Origin: Pomphorhynchus laevis
Lineage: Eukaryota; Acanthocephala; Palaeacanthocephala; Echinorhynchida; Pomphorhynchidae
Direction: 5' to 3'
Assembly (NCBI GenBank): GCA_012934845.2
Contig: WNNJ02000473.1
Location: 1-64,000 of the forward strand
DNA length: 64,000 nt
Part shown: positions 10,048-23,206 of the stretch, one piece after another
Layout: every line of letters starts with the position of its first letter
How positions within the stretch are numbered: position 1 is the stretch's first letter
The notes under the pieces: generated by a model
Told to the model about the DNA's origin: nothing
The model's database searches: none
The model's input: the letters and a program-made list of their open reading frames with translations, nothing else
Made by a program: the position numbers and the translations under genes

Positions 10048-11740
10048 TTGGTATCCATCAATACCTCCACCCTGTTAACAATTCTAGCAGGCAGCCCGAA
10101 GGAACTGAGAGTGGAGATAACAAAGAGAATGGAGATGGGGTCAAATGCGGCGGAAAAATAAAAAACAGCCACAGCAAGCTGATGATTGTTATCCTGACAA
10201 CACTGATAAATTTCACCAATTGCTGAATGGACCGAGCGCCCTTTGACAAACCCATGAAAATTCGATGGGATTAATTTACGCCTACTTAAATGGTCGCGGA
10301 TTCTACGCGCGAGCTCTATTTATAGATGGATGTGAGGGAATTTTGAATCGAAATAGGCGGTAGGTTTTTAGGACATAAAACCGTATTTTCCTTGGTAAAA
10401 ATATACGTCGGCTACAATTGATGCCGGCTACATCAGATGTTTAGGCAGAACGCATTGTGATGGCCACTTCTCTTCCTTGATCGATTCTCAAAAGCTAACA
10501 AACTCGAGAAGAGAGTGCAGCGGCAGATTTGGAGGTGCCCGAAATTGGTCCCCATGAATTAAGGATAACCGTAGCAGATAAAACCCTGCTCCTGAAGTCA
10601 CGCCTAGGTGGGATTGCTGTAAGGAAAGCGTGACTCCATAATAATGTAGGGCTAGTGACTCCTCTAAAACTCTATAAAGGTCTTCGCTATTAATCCAACC
10701 CAATGACCTCTCCCGCCAACACAAACTTCTTGAATATCTTCCAGAAGGAAGCCTGAGAGAGATTAAGACAAGTAATACTCGTCCTGTCCCTACTCAGCTG
10801 GAGCCTATATCTAGAACTCCAGTATTCCTTCGAGAGAACCTGCCGGAAGGAAGCAGAGAGATTGGGAAGTTTTAGCATTTTTGCTAAGACTTGAGTTTTG
10901 TTGGAGTGTGATTGTAAATGCGACCTTTATAGTTAATCGAAAATATCCCGGTAGCTTGCGAAGAGAGCTAGGAATTAAATTCGTTTAAACTCTCATTCCC
11001 TATCCTGGTAAAGAGTTGGATAGTTGCCTGAAAGAAGGCCACTGTAATTGAATTAAAGTGAAACCTCCTTCTAAGCAACGAATATTCCTTTAGCCGCAAG
11101 CGAATTAGGTCATGCGAGGTGGTCAGCTGTTAGCGCGAATGCTCAGTGCAGATTGGTTTTAACAAGCACATCTTATGTAGCAGTAATATGTCGAGGAGTG
11201 AATTTGTTGTAGAGCAATGAAATGTGGGGTTGGTGGTTTATGTATAAGAAAGTCATTCCCGGCTCTGCGGAGTTCTGCATTAATTCATGAACAGTTCTGT
11301 CGTTGAAGTCATTGAGTAACATGACATAGCCGCTACCTAAAATATGGTCTAGGAGGTTACGGATTTTGTGATTCTCTTCCGGCCGAATGTAGCATTGGCT
11401 ATACTGATGCGTTTACCGTTCTTAAAAAGTGATATAACTAAACAAAAAAGGGCTGGACATTGGTAGTTTAGTAAGAAGGATGACCTTAAGGAGCATTTGA
11501 CTAATGTTAGAAGACCTTGAGAAGAGGAGTGAGGAGAGTTTATGTAAGGAGTAAAGTGGGTGTAATGTGCTTTGGGATAAATTGAGTAATGTCCTGGGGA
11601 GGACGGATATACCGCGTCTCCTGGAGGACTATTTTTTGAGTATGCCGGTGGTGCAGATCGACAACAATCCATGTACAACATACTTGTTTTGAGAATATGA
11701 AAGTATGTGAAGATTACATTACAATTATACTTTGCAATGT
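10048..11740 (-). mobile_element. Jockey/I-type LINE, endonuclease and N-terminal RT part (split copy)
   Basis: The minus strand holds the upstream half of the split element. Around 11.5-11.7 kb, endonuclease pieces such as QGLLTLVKCSLRSS are nearly identical to the copy at 52.2 kb. Around 10.69-10.88 kb, LPNLSASFRQVLSKEYWSSRY matches LPNLSTSARQVLLKEYWSTRY at 52.85 kb. Around 10.06-10.2 kb, HQLAVAVF and DPISILFVIS match the first RT blocks. It reads on into the 5266-5930 fragment. Stops and frameshifts are frequent, so this is an old, dead copy; it was already broken or broke after the L2/CR1 insertion. Its left edge on this strand (about 11740) runs into unrecognised AT-rich DNA. Confidence 0.8.
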
Positions 11741-12069
11741 TCGCGTACATCAAGCGAAGCCTAGCGATCGATTACTCATCAACTATAAATAATTTTATAC
11801 TATGTGATGCTTTCTCGATTTTATTGATCCCAGGGGTACTCACTTCACGAAAGCCGCATTTTCACCAAATTGGATTTACACTCAGCAAGTTTCATTAACA
11901 AGTGACAACAACGTTACACTGAATTAGAAGGCGATGATGGGCTTTAGCAATATATTAACCTCCGCTTTGGTGTAACCAACGATGTTCTTACGTTCTGTCA
12001 CGTCATTAAGCAGATCTTTCGACATTTGATGAAGTCGTCATTCTGAATATTTCAGTCGAATATAACGAT

Positions 12070-13075
12070 ATTAATATGCAACGTTTTTCGAATCGATCAA
12101 CGGTAGTGGGCACTTTCATTTATAAAAGATTTTATTTCTCACAAACCACATTGACCATAATTCAACACATGTTCGCTAACATAACGAGGCGACCATATAG
12201 CAGCCGTTTAGCGCCCATTATCGACTACCCTACATCAACAAGAGACGAACGTCTAATTATGCTCACAGTATATTACAGTAAATGGATATCAGATTTCGCT
12301 AAAATAATCGCTCCTTCCGCGATTCAAAAAACGCTTGAAAATAAGAAGCACGAAACCGTCCCAGTTGATAACAACTCACTCATTTTAGAAACCGATGACT
12401 CGTCAACATCGATTGGTGCTATTTTATCTCAAAAAGGCAGATCAATTGATTTTCATCCCACGAGTTGACAAATACGAAAATCGATCGCAGTCAAATTAGA
12501 AGCTAACTCTGTTGTATCGGCTTTAGCCCTTTATCACCATTTTTTACTTAGTCGTCATTTTACCACAAACCAATAGGGTGTTTCTTTCATTATGATTCCC
12601 GGTCTAAAGAAAATATCAAAAAATGTAAAACTGAACCGTATGCTTCTGTAACTAGCGGAATTCGTCTTTATATATCAACCAGGAACATCCAACGTGGTTG
12701 CCAATGTAAGGGTAGAATATCATCCTCATATAATGATGACGTTTGATACAATTTCTCTATTACATGCAAAACTTGGTTATCCGGCTAAATCATGCTCAAT
12801 CATTATCTATCGATTAAAAATGACATGCATAACATACATGAACTAGTCGTCGAATGCTTTCAAAAACGTGGTATTTGCGCTAGGCTCAAACCGAAATTTG
12901 TAAAGATACCATCATACAAACAGGTTCACGCTACAAGCTGTGGCAAGACCTGTCTATTGATTTTATGTGCTCAAAATATTCCTGCACTGATGAGCGATAT
13001 TTATGTACGAAGATTAATACACGCAGATTTCCGTTTGCGTTCCCGCTTAAAAAGTACTAATGCAAAGCCATGATA
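12070..13075 (+). mobile_element. Ty3/gypsy retrotransposon fossil, internal fragment
   Basis: Recognisable pieces of a pol region lie here in order. First is the end of the RT domain into RNase H (about 12.26-12.70 kb; a LETDDSSTSIGAILSQKGR stretch matches the RNase H opening). Then comes the spacer with a YQPGTSNVVA motif, and the start of integrase with its zinc-binding part (about 12.74-12.95 kb). No LTRs, gag or protease were seen. It is an old, clearly broken fossil with several breaks. The wording resembles the Mag-like branch, as does its neighbour at 14-17 kb, but the two differ enough to be separate insertions. Confidence 0.7.
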
Positions 13076-13979
13076 ATGTCTTTAGGCCCTTTTCATGCGT
13101 TCATAGCGACATAAGTCATTATTTGTCAATTATATATATTTACGCACAACTTATCAGCCTAAAACGATCTTCGGCATAATAAATAAGAATTAGACAAGAT
13201 ATTGGATGCACCTTTTTTAAAAGGAGCGTCACTATGTATAGGACTACAAAATTCTTTGATCAACGTTGTTGATTTTATATGACTCTAATCTGAACAGTGT
13301 TTTCTTTTGTTTAATAACAATTTAGTTTATAAACAATTTAATAAAAACAACACTTGAACACATTAACACTTAAAAAGTGATAATGTTCCTCATTGTAAAT
13401 ATTCTTAAATAAATGAACAATCAATTTATAAATTATAAATTTAAATATATAAGTTATCCATTATAGATTATATTAAATTAATAATATACATTATCAATTT
13501 TCAATTGTAATGAAATACATAACACTTGAAAATGACTATTTTAGTCTATGTACTTTTCACTTGAAAATGACGATTTAAGTTATGTATAAAACATAACACT
13601 TTGAAATGACTATTGCAATAGTCGAAAATTTGTGAACAATAATTTCTTATTTTTTATTCTTCTCGTTGTTTAAACGCCCTGGACAACATAAGAGCACATC
13701 GAATATATCATTGGACAATTTAAATAAATATTTGATATATATATTTATATTAATATAAATATTTATATATAATATTTAAATATTTATATTTATATACTTT
13801 GGGGTCATTGGAAGCGCCGATTTAATAAGTATAAGGATTCAATTTAATACCTGGAAGATGGTGATCGTATCGAAGTATACGATCATTAATATATACATAT
13901 CATTAGTATGGTCTCATCTACATTTCATCAGCGAATGCGATTCCCTCGACAAAGCGATAAAAAGACTCGAGCAACTATA
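13076..13979. other. AT-rich spacer between two gypsy fossils
   Basis: No gene is visible. A motif of the form AACACTTGAAAATGACTATTT recurs in shortened forms at about 13.53-13.61 kb, three times in a row. A near-palindromic ATATTTATATT run lies at about 13.73-13.80 kb. It may include degraded LTR sequence, but I could not pair it with anything downstream. Confidence 0.5.
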
Positions 13980-16900
13980 CGTTAAACCTTGAATGAACTT
14001 TTCGCGCGTTACAAACTGAGCACACGTAGACAAAGCGCTGACCAAACAATCAATCAATTTCTAGAAACGTTAGAGACCTTGGGCAAGGATTGTACTTTCA
14101 AGGCAGTGTCGGCAGCAGATCACAAAAACCTGATTATGCGCGACGCATTTGTGTCCGGAATTCGATCGTCTTTTATCAGACAGCGCCTACTAGAATGTAA
14201 CGACTTTACTATGGATGTTGCATACACTGAAGCACGAGCACTCGAAATGGCAGAGTTCAGTCTGCAAGCTAAGGAGTAACTCGATCAACAAATGCTCAGG
14301 TCCATTCAGCGACATCAGATCACGAAAACACCAATGACGAGCATCAAGTTCAATCAAGCGACGTCGACACTCCCACGCTAGCTGTTACTACAAGAACGTG
14401 TTTCTTCTGTGGACAAACATGGCATCCAAGATCGCGATGCGGAACTCGTAATAGTTCTTGCCGGCACTGTTGCAAGATTGGACATTTCGCAACTCTGTGC
14501 AAGTCGCGATTACAACAAAAAAAAGAGATTGAATGCGCTGGATACCGATAATCAGGCAACTCGTTTAACTTCAATATTATCGACAACAGGTGATCGATGC
14601 TGCTTGAAAAAAACTGAGATACACATTCGAATTAACGATTCCTTAATTTTGGCTTTATTCGATACAGGTAGTTCGGAGAATCTCATAGATTAGGAAGTGG
14701 TTGTCCAGTTAGGACTGAGAGCATGTCCGTGTAACGAAAAGGTATCGATGGCCTCGAAAGCTCAAACATCGGTAGCACTCAACTCGTGTCAAGCAAACAT
14801 ATACGTACAAGGAGCAAAGCATAGAAACGTTCGCTTCATATGCTTACCGAATCTTAGCTACTAAATTATTTTGGGGCATCCGTTTATGCGCAGCTATGAA
14901 TCCGTAACAATGTGATTCCGTGGGAGAAGGGATCCATTGATCATTAATACGTTGTCAACAATGCTCGTCGACTCTCCTAGATTGTTTACTACATTGACAT
15001 CGGATTGCCATCCTATCGCCACAAAATCCCGTCTTTATAACAGTGAAGACTATCGATTCATAAAATCAGAACTGGATATACTGTTGCACGACAAAATTAT
15101 TGAACCTAGCCATCTCCATGGAGAGCCCAAGTCCTAGTAATTAACAACGGGCGAGCAAAACGTCGAATGGTTGTCGACTATGTTCAAACAATCAATAGAT
15201 TCACATGTCTCGATGCCTGTCCATTGCCACGGATCGACGAAATTGTACAGAGAGTATCGTAATATCGGGTATTTAGTAGATTTGATCTACAAACAGCTTA
15301 CCATCAATTATCTATTCATCCGAGCGAAAGAGCGTACACAGCGTTCTAAGGCGCGGGCAAATTATATCAGTTTTGCCGAGTACCATTCGGACTCACGAAT
15401 GCCCCTGCGGTTTTCCAGCGCACGATGGATGACATTATATCCAAGCAAGATATTCACAATGTTTTTGTGTATCTTTACGATGTGGTTGTTTGTGGTCAGA
15501 CAATGAGTGAACACGACTTTAATCTGGAAAGATTCCAACACGCAATAGAGTGTTATGGCATCACGATCAATAAGGATAAGTGTGAACTTCGTCGATCGTG
15601 TATAAAACTACTCGGATATACCATCTCGAATGGTGAGATGAGACCAGATGACGATCGGGTCCAAGCTTTAAAAGAAATGAAGCAACCTTCGACCCTTAAG
15701 GAATTAAGACATGTGCGAGGTTTATTCGCACATTATTCGCGATGGATTCATCGATTTTCGGATAAACTACATCCGCTGGTGGTCGCAAAAACTTTTCCGA
15801 TTGACATATCGGCAATTCGTGCTTTCAACCAACTACGAGACGACGTCATTAACGCGACTATTGCGGCCATAGATGAGCGAAAGATGTTCACCGTAGAAAC
15901 GAACGCTTCGGAATTTTGCATAGCAGCTGTGTTAATACAAGATAATAAGCATGTAGCCTTTTTCTCGCGTACGTTACATGACAGTGCTAAAAATTATGCG
16001 GCCGTTGAAAAAGAAGCGTTGACTATAGTCGAGAGTGTAAAACATTGGCGGCATTACCTTTTGGGACGGCAATTTGAGATAATCACGGATCAAAAAAGTG
16101 TGTCTTTCATTTATACGAAGAATAATAGCAGCATTAAGAATGATAAACTCATTCGTTAACGCCTAGAGTTGGCCCCATTCAAGTATACTATTTCGTACCG
16201 CCCAGGAGAAATGAACGCGTTTGCTGACTCAATGTCGCGATTTCGGTGTGCATCCATCCATAAATCATCAAGTCAACTTCGACTCATTCATGAAACATTA
16301 TGTCATCCGGGAGTAACTAGACTTGCTCATTTTGTCAAATGACGCAATCTTCCATTTTCGATTGCTGACGTAAAACAGGTAATTAAAGAATGTCAAACGT
16401 GTGCAGAAGTCAGACCTTGCTACTACAATCCACAGATGCCACGTCTAATCAAATCAACTCAGCCATTCGAACGGATCGCGATTGACTTTAAGGGGCCTAT
16501 CTCATCTGCAACGAGAATCCGATATATTCTCGTCGTTATCGACGATTTTTCTAGGTGTCATTTTGCTTTTCAATGTTCCGACATATCAGCTCGTACCGTA
16601 ATTCGCTGTCTTGATAAGCTTTTTACCCTTTTTGGAACGCCGTCTTTTGTTCATTCGGACCGAGGCACTTCTTTTCTGTCGCAAGAATTATCTACATATC
16701 TTCTGGAGCAGGGAGTGGCTTGTAGCAGAAGTACCCCGTACAATCCCACTGGAAATGGTCAGGTAGAACGGTACAATGGAATCATATGGCGTAATATAGA
16801 GCTCGATTTAAAAACACGTCATTTAACAGTCGACCATTGGGAGAAGTCACTGCCTACTGCGCTGTACGCTATACGTTCTCTATTATGCACGGAAACGTAC

Positions 16901-17250
16901 GAGACGCCACATGAGCGATTTCTGAAGTTCCAGCAAAGATCTTATACAGTTATGAGCATTCCAACCTGGTTGTTGTCGCCTGGTGAGGTATTCTTAAAGA
17001 AACAAAATCGAGCTAGCAAATACGATTCTGCCGTTGAAGTCGTAGATCTTTTAAATGCTAGTCCGTATTATGCACTTGTCCGATTTAAAAATGGTCGTGT
17101 ATCTACCATATCGATTAAGCAGCTTGCTCCATATTCAGATAGCGTCACTAACAACCCGACATTGACCGATTTCGCGTACGAGCGCCCGGTTAGTCGTCTA
17201 CACTATAACAGTCAATATGAAGACCAACGGACAACCAAGACGCGATAAAT
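13980..17250 (+). mobile_element. Ty3/gypsy (Mag-like) retrotransposon fossil with gag, protease, RT, RNase H and integrase parts
   Basis: The parts follow the usual gypsy order. They are a gag segment (about 13.99-14.28 kb), paired CCHC zinc knuckles (about 14.40-14.51), an aspartic protease with ALFDTGSSENLID (about 14.65), reverse transcriptase (about 14.94-15.75), RNase H (about 15.85-16.20, with HWRHYLLGR and ITDQKSVSF), and integrase (about 16.28-17.2, with IDFKGPIS, HSDRGTSF and a GNGQVERYNG core). The HWRHYL/DQ-SVSF wording points to the Mag branch. No LTR pair or primer-binding site was recognised. It is a broken fossil with roughly half a dozen or more breaks. The long integrase-side stretches suggest it is younger than the fragment at 12-13 kb. 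Confidence 0.85.
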
Positions 17251-17639
17251 TTACACATGCCACGTTAACAATATAACGGCCAACATGGAGAGTCCACAGA
17301 CAGACAATCACGACGCGATAAATTTACACGAGTCTATAAATCAACAAAATTACGAAGGATCTGATAAAAAAAAGATGCAAGCATTTATCCACGCGATCAA
17401 GATTGCATGGAAAGCAAACTGGATAAGCAACATCAATCCCTATATGTAACGTATAACCATATGAGGACGTCGGAAACAAACGAGGAATGCTCGTCTCCTA
17501 ACGATTCCATGGTATGAGGAGAAGAGTCTACTTGTTCATGCATTCGAAAAAGTGGGAGGAAAGGGCAAATCATCTAGTTGTCTTATATTTGTCAAAAATT
17601 ATAAAATAAGGGGAAATAAAAAAAATATGAAAATTCGAT

Positions 17640-18945
17640 TTTTTTTCACAAGCGTGAATCTACTGCACAAATATTAGACTAGAGAAACTTATTTTAGTAT
17701 TAGAAAAATAACTTTTATTTTTTAACAAAAAAAAATGACGTCATAATTTTGTCAATATATAAATTGATAGATCAAATTTTAAAGATGTAATTAAATACTC
17801 CTTTAACATTACTTACTCTTTCACGCTCTTAATACTTTAACCATATTATCTCTTTTAACCATCTTACTCCCTTTAACCTTCTTTAATCTAATTTATTCCT
17901 TGTAATTACTTTAATTCCTACTGCCCATTTATTCACTTTAACAACCTTTACAAATTTACATACTTTATCCCCCTTTAGTTTTACCCACTTTACCCCTCTA
18001 CCCATTTACCGACTGTAACCCTTTTACCCATTTACTCACTTTCAACCCTCTATTATTTTACCAACATCAACCCCTTTTACCCACTTTAACTATCTTTACC
18101 TATTCAACCAATTTTCACCCTCTTTAACCATATATTTACCTTATTTTCCCTCCTTTATTCTATTTCCATTATTAACTTAACCCGCTTTTTACGTTCTTTC
18201 ATAAATTCATTGCTATTGAATTGTAAAAATAAATACAAAAATACTTTAATACTTTAATACTTTAATATTTAATATACTTTATACGATTTGCGAATTTTAC
18301 TTTTTTCATTTCACTTTCATGATAAATATGTAAAGGTAGTTAAAGAGAGTAAATAGTGGCGGATCAATAAGGATTAGGTGGGGGTTAAAATGTGTCTTTT
18401 TAGAGGATTTAATGATAATTAAAATGGTTAACGTTGGTTTAAAATGGTTATATGTGGCGATATGCTTGAATACATTATAAAATTATTGCAAACTTTAAAC
18501 TTTTATTATAATTGTTTTCATTAAATATTCAGAGCACGAAATTGATTTTTCTTATTTTGATTTTGTAGAAAATAATTTTCTGTTAAAATAGTAAAAGTTG
18601 TATAAAACCATTAATTTTCTTAGGACAATAAAACTTCCGAGACTTGTGAAAAATGTGAAAAGAAAAACATACCTCACGATATAGGTTGTTTGCATAAATT
18701 CGAATTTAATATATTTCCCATTATAAAAATTAAAATTGCGATAGAACGGAATCTACGAATCATAGTGGATCAAAACTTTCACAGCTATTAAGAGCTAGTA
18801 TTTTATTATACTCGCAAATATTTGATCTACCATTATATTGACGAAATTATGATGCCATTAATTTCTTTGCTAAAAATATAAGTTATTTTTCTAATACTAA
18901 AATAAGTTTCTCCATAATAAGTTTTACTAATATTTGTGAAGTAGA
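17640..18945. repeat. 1.3-kb segment bounded by ~75-bp inverted repeats
   Basis: The sequence around 17651-17720 (with GAGAAACTTATTTTAGTATT) reappears in reverse complement around 18870-18940. The arms are diverged and the right arm has an extra insertion. No transposase is visible between them. It could be a non-autonomous DNA transposon or a chance foldback of an older repeat; no target-site duplication was found. Confidence 0.5.
17812..18200 (+). repeat. G-poor, CTTTAACC-like low-complexity tract
   Basis: For nearly 400 bp this strand is almost devoid of G and is built from drifting 8-12-bp units of the type ACTTTAACCC, TTTACCCAC and CCTTTAACC. Strand asymmetry this strong is unlike the symmetric AT-rich DNA around it. 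It lies inside the inverted-repeat segment. No coding potential. Confidence 0.75.
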
Positions 18946-20160
18946 TGCATGCATATGAAAATGCTTTAATGTTCAAAACAAATATATGTACAAATATACA
19001 TATACTAAAAATAAGCAAATATATGCACTGCAGATGATTAATTTCAGATACTGCAGATGCATTATCTAAAACAGTAAAAGATGTAAAAAACTCAGAAAGC
19101 TTAAAAATGCTGATCTTAAAAGGCCCTGTTAATATAATATATATTATATTTTTTAAATAATAATTTTCTTCAAAAATAACAGTACAATAGATAGTTCCAT
19201 TAAATGGGCTCAAATTATAATAATATTAACTTTTGTTTTCATCTATCTTGCTTCATTTAATTCGTCGTGTCCAGTTCGAGATCTGAATTAACGAAAGGTT
19301 AATAGGTATATTTGTTTGTTCGATATTTTTTCGTTTCAAGGGTCATCGATATTGCCTTCGCAATAACTAATGCAATTCGAGTTCTAATATATCTTGCCAT
19401 TCCACTCATGTTCTTTGTTGTAAAGTCATCGCTACGAGATCTGTTATCATGTTTGTTGAATTACCCAAGACACCAAATGTGGATATAATGAACGGGTGGA
19501 ATGACCCATATTCTATAGATATTATTTTCTTTGTTGTATTTAGCTCTTTTTCTATTCTCGAGATACTTAACGGGTTTTGCAATAATGTGCTCTGAGTATG
19601 TCGAAAAAATGTATAAAATCTACTATATTTTATTCAAAATAAAATACTTAATTGCAAATTAGCCTTTATGGATATTTGTAATAATCTTATCGATAACAAA
19701 TATTTCAGGCTTATAATATTTAATGCCTTATAAAAGCCTTCTTTATGGATACTTATAAAAGTCATATTTTTCTAGCTATATATTTATTTTGTTGCTTAAT
19801 GTTTAATATTTGATAAAAGATTAACTTTGCATTGAAATATTATTTTCGAGCAAATACATTATAGTTTAATATAATCGGTAGCGAAAGTGTTTTTAATCCG
19901 ATACGAGTTGATCGTCAAGGCTAATCTTTGTAGCGCAAGTCGAATCATCAACCAAAATATATTGAATAATTCACATTTCTGATTTGATCAAATTGTAATC
20001 AAATAAATTTATTAATACACTTAAATGTTTTGTTATTTAATCCAAACATCATTTACATCATTTACTTTATTTCCTTAAATAAATCGGTATTAATAATTTA
20101 ATTTTTAGTAAATTGCAATTTCTATTGTGTAAAATTGAACATCTTCGAAAACTGATCTAT
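18946..20160. other. AT-rich DNA with a possible LINE C-terminal scrap near 19.3-19.6 kb
   Basis: No gene is recognised. On the minus strand at about 19.57-19.40 kb, a YLENRKRAKYN stretch followed by IWVIPP and, in another frame, FGVLGN resembles the tail of a LINE protein, where a VIPVVVGALG-type motif is common. It is short and crosses frames, so it is weak evidence. The rest is featureless A/T sequence. Confidence 0.35.
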
Positions 20161-20164
20161 AATC

Positions 20165-20530
20165 AAGTTCTTAGTGCTCTCCAAACTTCTCCCAAGACGC
20201 CTTCTTCGTTTCGGTAACTGCTCGAGCTTAAGCTCTCTTTGCTTTTCGAAACTTGTCTACAGCTTCCACTGATTTATCTGACAAAGTTGCCTTATATGCC
20301 AGTTTCTTCTGTTGGACAACATCTCTTACTGTTGGTGTCCACCAAGCAGTTCGAGTATTTCCTCCGCGACAAGCACCTAATGCCTTCGAGCCACAACTTT
20401 TTACAGATGCTTTGGCAAGCGAGGATCTGAATATCTTCCGTTCTTGATCAATGCTCCTCACCTATTCTGGCAACCGAGATAAGTCCTCCCGGATGTGGAC
20501 AGTAAAACGTTCTTTTGTAGCCGAATCGGA
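20165..20530 (-). mobile_element. RTE/Rex-type LINE fragment (endonuclease-RT linker)
   Basis: On the minus strand an open stretch (20461 to 20228) contains LGACRGGNTRTAWWTPTVRD, then QQKKLAYKATL and DKFRKAKRA. This is the well-conserved linker between the endonuclease and reverse transcriptase in RTE-type LINEs. It is a different family from the larger RTE element just upstream on this strand (20.99-24.2 kb), which has its own linker at 22.7-22.9 kb. Only this 0.3-kb piece is present, so it is dead. Confidence 0.7.
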
Positions 20531-20549
20531 TGCTAGACATCAGATCAGG

Positions 20550-20930
20550 CTTAATCGATTAATGATAATTAAAATAGATTGGAACAAGTGATAAATTTAA
20601 AATATCACCATTAAACAGATAAAATTGTAAAATTGAACTTCTATCTAATCATATGTATGATCTATATTATCTAAAATACTTTATATTTTATGATCCATAT
20701 TATCTAAAATACACTATATTTTATTATCTATACACACCAATTGTTTAATTACTTAATATTAATTTAATATTAATTGTAATATTGTTTATATTACTATTCT
20801 CACATCTTATAACTTAATCGATTAATGATAATTAAAATAGATTGGAACAAGTGATAAATTAAAAATATCACCATTAAACAGTTACAATTGTAAAATTGAA
20901 CTCTATCTAATCATATGTATGATTAATACA
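20550..20930. repeat. Direct repeat, ~115 bp, 263 bp apart
   Basis: CTTAATCGATTAATGATAAT and the following ~95 bp occur at about 20551 and again at 20814 with few differences. A short tail motif GTAAAATTGAA also appears at about 20.13, 24.46 and 47.21 kb. It is probably the end of an unrecognised dispersed element. Confidence 0.75.
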
Positions 20931-21786
20931 TATGTATGATCTAAAAATCATATGTATGATCTAAAATTCACTATATTTTATCTTATTGTTGTTTAGCGTT
21001 TGTTCCGCTTCGTTAAGGAGTCCGCCTTTTTGACCAAATGCTTCCACTTTTGTCTGTTTTTCCCGCATTATTCCGTTACCCCAGCTACTATCATATCCCT
21101 TCTTATTGTGTCCATACTTTTTGTTTAGGACGCCGAAGGGGTTGTTTTTCTGATACAACTATGTCCATCCCACTCTTTATGATGATGGTTGTATTTGCGT
21201 GGATTACATGATCAAAACATTGTAATCGTGCTTCCCGCAATTTTTCCTTAATCGGCTGAACTCAAAACCTTTTTCGAATAAGTTCGTTTCTTACATGATC
21301 GAGCAGTGTGATGCCGCTTATCCACCTCAAAATTCGCATTTTCATCGCTGCCAATTTGTGTGCGGTTTCGTTTGTAGCAGGCCAACACTCTGCTCGATAC
21401 AGTTCGACTGGGCGAATGACGGTAGGTTATATCTTTGATTTAAGATTATCTGGCATTTTCTTATCGCATATTACGCCAGTCATCACACCCCATTTTGTTC
21501 ACGCACAGTTGATCCTCCTAGTGATGTCAACTGCAATCGATCCGTATGATGCTACAGTGCTGCCCAGATATGGAAAGTTCTCTTTCGTTCCAATGCTAAT
21601 ACCATCTATCTGGACGTTATCTGCTGCGGAATCTCCTGTGCCCAGCATAACTGTCCTCTTAAGATTTAGGTGAAGGCCGTATTTTTCCATCTGATCTTTC
21701 CACGCATGGACATGTAGCTCCAATTTCTTTTTATCCTCGCATGCAACCATTACATCATCAGCGTGCAGTATAGTCCACGGAACAAT

Positions 21787-22146
21787 TCATTGTAGGTCGC
21801 TAGTGACTGCATTCATGACTAGAATAAAGCGGAAGGGTGATAAAGCGGATCCTTGTTGTACTCCTACACTTATTTGGAAGGAATGTGACAGTCCCGCGGC
21901 GGATTTGAATTTCCTCACCGAGGGCGTGTATAGGATCTTTACCCACTCAATCATCTCCTCTAGTACATTATGCCGTCTCAGTGCGAACCAGATAACGTTC
22001 CTAGGCACTCTATCCAACGCCTTTTCGAGATCAAAAAAGGCAATATTCAGTGGCTTGAGTTTTTCGCGGTGTTTTCCCATTAACTGCCTTAAAGTGTGAA
22101 TGGTATATATCGTTCCGCATCCCTTCACACATCCAGTTTGGTTCAC
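21787..22146 (-). CDS. RTE LINE reverse transcriptase fragment
   Basis: 119 codons cover RT blocks 2-4: NQTGCVKGCGTIYTIHTLRQ, IAFFDLEKALDRVPR (first catalytic Asp), and VQQGSALSPFRFILVMNAV. The next open stretch (21750-21499) carries HADDVMVACEDKKKLE, the second catalytic Asp pair. A stop in the short gap (…CIVWTILHADD…) separates the two. Non-functional. Confidence 0.75.
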   Translation of the reverse strand: MNQTGCVKGCGTIYTIHTLRQLMGKHREKLKPLNIAFFDLEKALDRVPRNVIWFALRRHNVLEEMIEWVKILYTPSVRKFKSAAGLSHSFQISVGVQQGSALSPFRFILVMNAVTSDLQ

Positions 22147-23206
22147 ACTAATCTCCGCAATAAGCCGAAGTCACGAGGAATTTGTCTTTCCCACAATATC
22201 CTGATTAAGAACGCTATGAGACATTCTACCGGTTGCCAGTATGAGGACTTACACAATTAAGATGGTATATCGTCTGTGCATGTAGTCTTTCCCGATCGTG
22301 AATTATTTAGGGCTGATGTAACTTCTTCCTTATTGATTTATTCCATAGGACCAAGAACACGATTGATATAGGGAATCGGTGGATGAGGAAATTCAGTTGT
22401 GCCGATCATCTCATAGTGTTTCCTCCATATTTCACATACCTTTTCCTTATCATTTGTGAGTTTTCCAGTGCCGTCATTGATATAATGAAAACACCCAATG
22501 TCCTCGATCTGTTTTTGTCGATTTCTAGCCAGGCGGTATAATGTATTTTGCCCTTACCTACTGTCCAATTCATCATACAGGGCCTTCTGCTTTCTGCTGT
22601 TAGTAGCAGCAACTACACACTTTGCGCGTTTTCGGGCATCCTTATATACATTCCAATTTTCCAAGGTTTTCACCTGTAGAAAAGCATGATATTTCTTCTT
22701 CTTTTCCCTCACTGCCTCCTTCACTTCCTCGGTCTACAGCCAGGCACATTTTTCTATTTTACGCCGTCCAGCCTTTACCACTCCGCAATATTTCTTCGCA
22801 GACCTATGTATTTGCTCCTTCACATTTGTCCATGTCTCTTCTATCGTTGTGATGGGAAGCAAGACAATGTCCTCGACAAGATTTTCGCTTTCTTTCATAT
22901 TCCACCACTTTATCCGTACTGGTCCATTGCGTGGTAGCATCGTCGACTACTTATTCATAAACTGTATCTTGCAGATAACTGGTCTGTGTTGATCGCAACA
23001 GTTTTGTATGGAATTACCTTGCAATCCAAAACAGTTTTTAAGTCTCTTCTCTTTATGAGACAGTAATCGATCTGTGATATCGAGCTTACGCTATAGAACG
23101 TTGCTAGATGTGATACCCTTTTTTGGAACCAAGTGTTGGTCACCACTAGTTTATTGGCGTCTGCGAACTCAAGGATTCCCGTTCCTTCATTGTTTTTGTC
23201 GCCCTA

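Noticed and set aside
12070-17250. One single gypsy element spanning both fossils
   Set aside because: Both regions carry RNase H and integrase parts, so they are two insertions, not one.
13000-17600. LTR pair around the 14-17 kb fossil
   Set aside because: I compared the flanking 0.6 kb on each side by eye and saw no shared long direct repeat.
18833-19213. 126-codon minus-strand hydrophobic frame
   Set aside because: Composition is that of A/T-rich DNA and it overlaps the inverted-repeat arm; no recognisable family.
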